Shown here one piece after another: positions 62,310 through 64,000 of a DNA stretch of 64,000 bases. Location: positions 62,001-126,000 of the forward strand of contig NZ_JALXXB010000005.1 in NCBI RefSeq assembly GCF_025144225.1. Reading direction: 5' to 3'. Each line of letters begins with the position of its first letter. Within the stretch, counting starts at the first letter, position 1. The notes below the pieces were generated by a model. The model saw only the letters and a list, made by a program, of their open reading frames with translations. It did no database searches and was not told the DNA's origin. Origin of the DNA: Aestuariimicrobium sp. p3-SID1156. GTDB lineage: Bacteria > Actinomycetota > Actinomycetes > Propionibacteriales > Propionibacteriaceae. Made by a program: the position numbers and the translations under genes.

Positions 62310-62675
62310 ATGCCCCTGGACCCCTCCATCGCCGCCCGACTGAAGCGCAATGACGCCGGGCTGGTCGCCGCCATCGCCCAGGACGCCACCACCGGCGCAG
62401 TCCTCATGCAGGCCTGGATGAACGACGAGGCGCTGCACCTCACCCTCACCACCGGCCGGGCCACCTATTGGAGCCGCAGCCGCAACGAGCTGTGGGTCAA
62501 GGGCGAAACCTCTGGCCACGTCCAGCAGGTGCGCGAGGTGCGTCTGGACTGCGACGGCGACAGCATCCTGCTCGCCGTCGATCAGACGGGCCCGGCATGC
62601 CACACCGGCGCGGCCACCTGCTTCACTCGCGATGTGCTGCCGCTGCGGCAGCAGACCGAGAGGGAGGACGCATGA
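62310..62675 (+). CDS. hisI: Phosphoribosyl-AMP cyclohydrolase
   Basis: Third step of histidine synthesis, opening the adenine ring of PR-AMP. It has 121 residues and is a single-domain enzyme without a HisE fusion. Metal-binding motifs are LDCDGDSIL (Asp and Cys) and [23 protein letters not shown] is the family signature. The start is set by the leaderless promoter, and the stop overlaps the trpE ATG (ATGA). A hisI-trpE pairing also occurs in other Actinobacteria. Confidence 0.95.
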   Translation: MPLDPSIAARLKRNDAGLVAAIAQDATTGAVLMQAWMNDEALHLTLTTGRATYWSRSRNELWVKGETSGHVQQVREVRLDCDGDSILLAVDQTGPACHTGAATCFTRDVLPLRQQTEREDA

Positions 62676-64000
62676 GCCACGACCTGGACCTCGCGATCTC
62701 TCCCACGCGGGAGGAGTTCCTCGCCCGCGCCGGCGATCCGACCTGCCGCGTCATTCCGGTCCACGCGCGCCTGGTGGCCGACGACCAGACTCCGGTCGGT
62801 CTGTACCACCAGCTGTGCGGTGACCGTGAGCTGACCTGGCTCCTCGAGTCCGCACAAGCCGGGGTCTGGTCACGGTGGTCCTTCATCGGGGTGAACTCGC
62901 TGTCCACCTTCTACGAGCACGAGGGACGCACCCGGTGGCATGGCCCGGTGCCTCACGGCATCGACGCCGACGCCGAGCCCTTGGCCGTCCTGGCCCAGAT
63001 GTTGGACGTGTTCGCCACCCCCGCGCATCCGGACCTGCCGCCCTTCACCTCTGGCCTGGTTGGCTACCTCGGCTACGACGTGGTCCGCCGCGTCGAGAAG
63101 CTGCCGGACAGCTGCACGGATGATCTCGGGGTCCCCGAGATGATGCAGATGCTGGCCAGCGACCTGGCGGTCCTGGACCACCACCAGGGCGAGCTCTGGT
63201 TGATCGCCAATGCGCTGAACCTGGACGCCAGCCCAGAAGGTGCCGAGAGGGCCTATGACGCAGCCTGCCGCCGGGTGCGTGCGATGGCCGAGCAGGTCCT
63301 GTCTGAGCGGCGTCCCCTGCTCGCCCGTCGCGGACCGGCCGTGGAGCGCGAGGACGTCCTCGCGCAGGTCGAGCGCCAACGAAGCAGCCAGGACTTCCAG
63401 GCCATCGTCGAGGAGGCCAAGGAGGAGATCCGCGCCGGGGAGATCTTCCAGGTGGTCCCCAGCCAGCGCTTCGACCTGCCCTGTCAGGTGGATGCGCTCC
63501 AGGTCTATCGCGAGCTCCGGGTCACCAACCCCAGCCAGTACCTCATCCTGATGCGGCTGCCGGGTTTCGCGCTGGTCTCGGCCAGCCCGGAGGCGCTGGT
63601 GACGGTACGTGAGGGGGCGGCCACCACTCGACCCATCGCTGGAACCCGACCGCGTGGCGCCACCCCTTCCGAGGACCTGCACCTGGAGCAGGAGTTGCTG
63701 GCTGACGAGAAGGAACGCGCCGAGCACGTCATGCTCGTCGACCTCGGACGCAATGACCTGGGCAGGGTGTGCAGCCCCGGCACCGTCGAGGTGACCGAGT
63801 TCATGCACGTGCGTCGCTATTCCCACGTCATGCACCTGGAGGCCGCGGTGACCGGGCAGGTCGAACCCGGGCGCTCGGCGCTGGACGTCACCCTGGCCTG
63901 CTTCCCGGCCGGGACACTGTCCGGGGCTCCGAAGCTTCGCGCCATGGAGATCATCGACCGTCTCGAGACCACCCGACGGGGTGTCTACGGGGGAGCGATC
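62672..64000 (+). CDS. trpE: Anthranilate synthase component I, 3' part outside the window
   Basis: Converts chorismate to anthranilate with the TrpG glutaminase, first step of tryptophan synthesis. The first 443 codons are present. The tryptophan feedback motif LLES lies near residue 58. The chorismate-binding domain includes [32 protein letters not shown] and [28 protein letters not shown] precedes the ATG, which overlaps the hisI stop by 4 bp. Probably 50-80 residues are missing at the end. Confidence 0.95.
   Translation, partial: MSHDLDLAISPTREEFLARAGDPTCRVIPVHARLVADDQTPVGLYHQLCGDRELTWLLESAQAGVWSRWSFIGVNSLSTFYEHEGRTRWHGPVPHGIDADAEPLAVLAQMLDVFATPAHPDLPPFTSGLVGYLGYDVVRRVEKLPDSCTDDLGVPEMMQMLASDLAVLDHHQGELWLIANALNLDASPEGAERAYDAACRRVRAMAEQVLSERRPLLARRGPAVEREDVLAQVERQRSSQDFQAIVEEAKEEIRAGEIFQVVPSQRFDLPCQVDALQVYRELRVTNPSQYLILMRLPGFALVSASPEALVTVREGAATTRPIAGTRPRGATPSEDLHLEQELLADEKERAEHVMLVDLGRNDLGRVCSPGTVEVTEFMHVRRYSHVMHLEAAVTGQVEPGRSALDVTLACFPAGTLSGAPKLRAMEIIDRLETTRRGVYGGAI

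Overview
The window is a gene-dense, high-GC actinobacterial chromosome segment with no gap over about 200 bp. The content points to Propionibacteriales, most likely a Propionibacteriaceae member. Support comes from a WhiB1/PdtaS pair, Kgd, NucS, GlgE and mycothiol-family proteins, a DivIVA-like coiled-coil protein beside nucS, and a methylmalonyl-CoA epimerase close to the Propionibacterium shermanii enzyme. The family placement is inference. I saw no prophage, insertion sequence, CRISPR array or plasmid gene; this is core chromosome.

Layout: 0-2.4 kb holds a PdtaS-type sensor kinase, WhiB1 and a small membrane protein. 2.4-7.6 kb is kgd, a 59-residue DUF6104-like gene and galK, on the minus strand. 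7.7-10.5 kb holds two tandem GT87-type mannosyltransferases directly behind tRNA-Arg(CCG). 10.6-14.9 kb holds a lipoprotein, lysA, hom and thrB. 15-29.3 kb is the conserved actinobacterial string rho-rpmE-prfA-prmC-sua5-wecA-atpI/Z-atpBEFHAGDC, followed by DUF2550 and a PduO-type cobalamin adenosyltransferase. 30.5-37.6 kb holds a cyclophilin lipoprotein, a hydrolase, a zinc-knuckle protein divergent from nucS, a FilP/DivIVA-like protein, methylmalonyl-CoA epimerase, an M20 amidohydrolase, a PH-domain membrane protein and ferritin. 37.6-51.4 kb holds a Tat-exported orphan, phosphoglucomutase, a CnoX-like protein, and a collinear glgX-glgE-treS-mak-glgB-(GNAT/NUDIX) run. 51.4-55.5 kb holds enoyl-CoA hydratase, cysteine desulfurase, mnmA and a core MetE-like protein. 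55.5-64 kb holds a frameshifted thermonuclease, small membrane proteins, an ACT protein, gatCAB, a TIGR03085-type protein, hisI and the start of trpE.

How the genes connect: TreS, Mak, GlgE and GlgB form the complete route from trehalose through maltose 1-phosphate to branched alpha-glucan. GlgX and Pgm link that glucan to the hexose-phosphate pool. Kgd feeds the TCA cycle, and methylmalonyl-CoA epimerase plus cobalamin adenosyltransferase fit B12-dependent propionate metabolism. Cysteine desulfurase and MnmA together supply sulfur for tRNA 2-thiouridine.

The most consistent signal outside the coding regions is a leaderless-promoter geometry. At eleven genes a TANNNT -10 hexamer ends exactly 6 nt before the start codon (7 nt at two more). 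This supports or moves several start codons, including that of nucS. Other points of interest are the disordered Q/N/R-rich insert in Rho, a CRP-like palindrome over the atp operon promoter, a changed metal ligand in methylmalonyl-CoA epimerase, a GNAT-NUDIX fusion ending the GlgE operon, and a broken secreted nuclease.
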